Below, piece by piece: positions 61,132 to 64,000 of a stretch of DNA of 64,000 nucleotides. The stretch comes from an uncultured Sunxiuqinia sp. (GTDB taxonomy: Bacteria > Bacteroidota > Bacteroidia > Bacteroidales > Prolixibacteraceae), in assembly GCF_963678245.1 (NCBI RefSeq), contig NZ_OY782770.1, positions 434,001-498,000 of the forward strand, in the 5' to 3' direction. Position 1 is the first letter of the stretch, and each line of letters opens with the position of its first letter. Position numbers and translations under genes: made by a program. The notes beneath the pieces were generated by a model. It searched no databases. It saw only the letters and a list, made by a program, of their open reading frames with translations, and had not been told where the DNA came from.

Positions 61132-62772
61132 ATGAGTAGACGAGTTATCATTTTTTTGATTGTGATCATGGCCATCGTAATGACTAGCTTGATTCTAGTG
61201 CAAACAAATTCCATTCAAAAAGCTTTTCAAATAAAAGAAGAACAGTTTGACCAAATGGTGAACCGATCTATTCGCCAAGTTGTCAGAAAATTAGAACTGG
61301 AAGAAGCCTCTTTACTTGCTGCGCAAAGTAATCTTCAAACATATCGCAACTCATTATTTTCAAAAAAAAACCAACAACAACGTATTTTTCCGGGGAACTC
61401 GAATAATAAAGCAACGGGCAAGAATGGAGATGTTAATATTTCATTTCGCTTTTCTCAACGCAATAATTCATCGACCTATCGCGAGGAACTATCGATTACA
61501 TATAACGATTCCACTTCAACCTATCGAAATGAACGTGGAATGCCCGGCGACTTCCGTTCAGCATTTGATGAAATACATGATTACGACGGTTATATTCGTC
61601 AGCAATACGAAAAGCGAAGAAATGAACAAGCTAACTATTACCGAATCATTCAAAATCAATTTATCTTCTCTCAACTACCAATAAGCGAACGAATAAATCA
61701 AAAAGCACTAGAGAGAGCCTTAAAGGAAGAGTTTAACAACGCAAATATAAACCTGGATTATAAATACGCCATCTACTCATTTCCGCAAGGACAGGAGCAA
61801 AAAATATACGAAAACGAGGGTTTCAATCCAGACAATAAAATCCCCTATAAAAGTCTCCTTTTCCCAAACGATGTGATTGATCCAAAACCAAATTACCTGT
61901 TTGTATATTTCCCGAAGCGACAAAGTTACCTCCTTAAAGAAGCTGGATTAATGGTTATTCCGACTGCTATTTTAACAGCTTTGCTTATCGGAATATTCGT
62001 TTATACGATATTGATTATCTTGAAACAAAAGAAACTATCGAATATAAAAAACGACTTTATCAACAATATGACACACGAGCTTAAGACTCCTATTTCGACC
62101 ATCTCGCTCGCAAGCCAAATGTTGCACGACAATAGTATAAGCAACACGCCACGTACAATCGAGCATGTGTCAAATGTTATTTTGCAAGAGAGCAAACGAC
62201 TAGGCTTTCAGGTTGAAAAAGTATTACAAATGGCGGTATTTAACGAAGGTCGTTTAAAGCTAAAATTCAAAGATGTTCATTTGAATGAACTAATTAACAA
62301 TGTAATTCTTAACTTTGAAATACGGGTAAAAAGCAAAGATGGCACCCTAACATCAACAATAGCAGCCGAGAACGACCTGATTAAAGGAGACGAAGTACAT
62401 ATTACCAATGTGATATTCAATTTGCTGGACAATGCCATGAAATACGGCAAAGATGTTCCGGCTATTGAAGTAAACACCGAAAACAAAAAAGACTTTGTAG
62501 TCGTTTCGGTAAAAGACAATGGTATTGGAATCGCGAAAGAACATCAAGCGCAAATCTTTGAGCGCTTTTACCGTGTGCCAACTGGTAATGTACATGATGT
62601 AAAAGGTTTTGGGCTTGGCTTAAGCTATGTGAAGAAAATTATTGACTCGCACCAGGGAAAAATAAAGGTGGAAAGTGCTTTAAATAAAGGAACAAAATTC
62701 ATGATATACCTCCCACTAAATGTGAAAGTAAATGGAAACAAAAACAAAACTTTTATTAGCCGAAGACGATGA
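61132..62772 (+). CDS. rprX: Sensor histidine kinase RprX
   Basis: The 546-residue inner-membrane kinase has its first membrane segment at about 5-22 and a periplasmic sensor domain of about 245 residues, rich in Asn, Gln and Tyr. A second membrane segment lies near 272-298. HisKA has His315 (NNMTHELKTPIS). HATPase_c carries NLLDNAMKYG, VKDNGIGIAKEH, FERFYR and GFGLGLSYVKKI. Orthologous to Bacteroides RprX by architecture and pairing. The stimulus is unknown. The gene overlaps rprY by 41 bases, which implies tight coupling. The ATG is almost at the predicted transcription start. Confidence 0.9.
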   Translation: MSRRVIIFLIVIMAIVMTSLILVQTNSIQKAFQIKEEQFDQMVNRSIRQVVRKLELEEASLLAAQSNLQTYRNSLFSKKNQQQRIFPGNSNNKATGKNGDVNISFRFSQRNNSSTYREELSITYNDSTSTYRNERGMPGDFRSAFDEIHDYDGYIRQQYEKRRNEQANYYRIIQNQFIFSQLPISERINQKALERALKEEFNNANINLDYKYAIYSFPQGQEQKIYENEGFNPDNKIPYKSLLFPNDVIDPKPNYLFVYFPKRQSYLLKEAGLMVIPTAILTALLIGIFVYTILIILKQKKLSNIKNDFINNMTHELKTPISTISLASQMLHDNSISNTPRTIEHVSNVILQESKRLGFQVEKVLQMAVFNEGRLKLKFKDVHLNELINNVILNFEIRVKSKDGTLTSTIAAENDLIKGDEVHITNVIFNLLDNAMKYGKDVPAIEVNTENKKDFVVVSVKDNGIGIAKEHQAQIFERFYRVPTGNVHDVKGFGLGLSYVKKIIDSHQGKIKVESALNKGTKFMIYLPLNVKVNGNKNKTFISRRR

Positions 62773-63418
62773 AAACTTAGGTCTTCTGCTTAAAGAATAC
62801 CTGATAGCCAAAGGATATGATACGGACCTGTATGGTGATGGAGAAGTTGCATACGAAGGATTTAAAAAAAATCAGTACGGATTGTGCATTCTGGATATTA
62901 TGATGCCGAAAAAAGACGGTATGACATTGGCCAGAGACATTCGGTTAATCAACTCTGACATCCCTATTATTTTTCTTACAGCCAAAAATCTGAAGGAAGA
63001 CGTATTGGAAGGATTTAAAATGGGAGCAGACGACTACATTACCAAGCCATTTAGCATGGAAGAGCTGATATTCCGTATCGAGGCTATTCTACGACGCACC
63101 AGCGATAGCAAAGGTGGAGAGCAGTCGACTTATCAATTGGGGAAATTTACATTTGACCATCGGAAACAAACGCTTGCAACAGATGAAGAAACGGTCAAGC
63201 TAACAACTAAAGAATCAGAGCTCTTACGATTGCTTTGCAACAATGCCAATGATGTTTTGGAACGTAATTTTGCACTGAAAACCATTTGGATTGATGACAA
63301 TTATTTCAATGCACGAAGCATGGATGTTTACATCACCAAATTGCGAAAACACTTAAAAGAAGAACCTACAGTTGAAATTATTAATGTACACGGAAAAGGC
63401 TACAAGCTTATCGTTTGA
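62732..63418 (+). CDS. rprY: OmpR-family response regulator RprY
   Basis: The 228-residue regulator has a receiver domain (5-118) with acidic pocket AEDDEN, phosphoacceptor Asp55 in ILDIMMPKKDG, Thr in FLTAKN and Lys in TKPFS. The winged-helix DNA-binding domain (about 132-228) has LTTKESELLRLLCNN and RSMDVYITKLRKHL as its recognition region. It should receive phosphate from RprX. Tandem TGTTAA repeats upstream of rprX are candidate binding sites. The overlap of 41 bases with rprX is long for this pair. Confidence 0.92.
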   Translation: METKTKLLLAEDDENLGLLLKEYLIAKGYDTDLYGDGEVAYEGFKKNQYGLCILDIMMPKKDGMTLARDIRLINSDIPIIFLTAKNLKEDVLEGFKMGADDYITKPFSMEELIFRIEAILRRTSDSKGGEQSTYQLGKFTFDHRKQTLATDEETVKLTTKESELLRLLCNNANDVLERNFALKTIWIDDNYFNARSMDVYITKLRKHLKEEPTVEIINVHGKGYKLIV

Positions 63419-63447
63419 TCTTTCTGTCGCATAAATATGATGATACC

Positions 63448-63480
63448 AAAATCCCTGTCAATAGCCGACCGGGATTTTTT
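63448..63480. terminator. Terminator between rprY and the cation antiporter gene
   Basis: AAAATCCC pairs with GGGATTTT around a 15-base loop, with a T-run on the plus strand and A on the other. It ends rprXY and may also serve the convergent antiporter gene, whose stop is at 63479-63481. Confidence 0.65.
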
Positions 63481-64000
63481 AACTTGATTCGGCAGGGTCG
63501 TCTTTTCCGAAAAGCTCAAATGCGCTTGCGATCTGCTCCGATCTTCCCATGATATAAACAACATCATGTTTCTCAAGGACCGAATGTACGTCCGGATGCT
63601 CGATTAGCTTATCGTCCCGAAGTATGGCGACCAAGGTAACCCCAAACACCTTCCGGAAACGAATCTCGCTGATGCTTTTGCCTACCACAAATGATCCCTC
63701 ACGAACTTTCAATGCCATGATTTCGAGGTTCGGCAACTCCTGAAAAAGTTGATCTGACTTGCTGGTTTCTTCCCTGAAGATCCCATAATGATCACCTCTG
63801 ATTTTCGCAATAATCATATTTATTTCGCGCTGTGGAATTAGCCTTTTTCTCAATATCCGCTCAAACAAATCAATTGCTGTTTCAAATTCTTCAGGAATCA
63901 CCTGATTGGCTCCCAATCGGTATAATTCTTGAATATCATTAACCTTTTTGGTTCGCACAATAATAAAAGCATGCGGGGTCAAATGACGAATACGATCAAT
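63479..64000 (-). CDS. C-terminal part of a monovalent cation:proton antiporter with RCK domains (KefB-like), cut by the window edge
   Basis: The open frame continues past 64000; 173 codons are visible, beginning IDRIRHLTPHAFIIVRTKKV. The first part is the end of an RCK_N (Rossmann) domain with LYRLGANQVIPEEFETAI. A linker and an RCK_C (TrkA-C) domain follow, with MALKVREGSFVVGKSISEIRFRKVFGVTLVAI and HDVVYIMGRSEQIASAFELFG. This pattern is typical of CPA2 antiporters such as KefB/KefC. A Trk-type or channel protein is less likely because of the antiporter-like FETAIDLFERIL segment. The membrane domain lies outside the window. Confidence 0.78.
   Translation of the reverse strand: MDRIRHLTPHAFIIVRTKKVNDIQELYRLGANQVIPEEFETAIDLFERILRKRLIPQREINMIIAKIRGDHYGIFREETSKSDQLFQELPNLEIMALKVREGSFVVGKSISEIRFRKVFGVTLVAILRDDKLIEHPDVHSVLEKHDVVYIMGRSEQIASAFELFGKDDPAESS

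Overview
The window looks like a chromosomal segment of a Bacteroidota bacterium, probably a free-living or marine member of the Marinilabiliales/Prolixibacteraceae type. The evidence is a fused SecDF, a RicT-type PSP1 protein, neighbouring DUF6452 and DUF6048 genes, an RprX/RprY two-component pair, a 1373-residue multi-PAS hybrid kinase, few Shine-Dalgarno sequences, and repeated use of the Bacteroidota promoter -7 box TAnnTTTG (sixteen candidates are listed, one of them a 7/8 match). The lineage below phylum is inference. No phage, insertion sequence, CRISPR array or rRNA operon was seen.

Layout. 1-630: three tRNAs (Gly-Leu-Gly) on the minus strand with promoter and terminator. 674-5548: mutS, then a small AT-rich insert with a membrane-anchored XRE regulator between imperfect direct repeats, then a DUF4105 (Lnb-like) gene. 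5570-5769: a promoter plus a structured transcript ending in an intrinsic terminator just before the DUF4105 gene; it is either a small RNA or an attenuating leader. 5943-7088: ricT. 7105-17818: nine minus-strand genes with almost no gaps. They encode acyl-CoA carboxylase beta, enoyl-CoA hydratase, carboxylase alpha, acyl-CoA dehydrogenase, type 2 IPP isomerase, HMG-CoA reductase, a GYDIA-type GHMP kinase, diphosphomevalonate decarboxylase and mevalonate kinase. Read as a pathway, the first half makes HMG-CoA from a leucine-derived acyl-CoA and the second half turns HMG-CoA into IPP/DMAPP. This is the most interesting system in the window.

18047-23219: tRNA methylthiotransferases mtaB and miaB, an FNR-type oxidoreductase, a decayed flavodoxin gene, trmN6 and a small membrane protein. 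23358-33102: nhaA, a TIGR02757 gene, lolD, a Ca/Na exchanger, tatA, secDF, a hypothetical protein, a retropepsin-like protease and mdh. 33324-38853: an efflux operon with two membrane-fusion proteins, a MacB-like permease and a TolC protein but no ATPase gene. 39111-44908: glmM, glnA and valS.

45147-49843 (plus strand): marC, a stand-alone CBM48 protein, an MFS transporter, a CDF metal exporter and the DUF6452/DUF6048 pair. 50036-55332: two adjacent hybrid signalling proteins. 55640-60835: yitT with an M23 peptidase, purN on the opposite strand, then acpP-fabF-rnc. 61132-63418: rprX-rprY, preceded by two pairs of TGTTAA repeats with 10-bp phasing. 63479-64000: the C-terminal part of a cation:proton antiporter cut off by the right edge.

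Most genes are core housekeeping. Functions are assigned from motifs read in the translations; no database search was possible.
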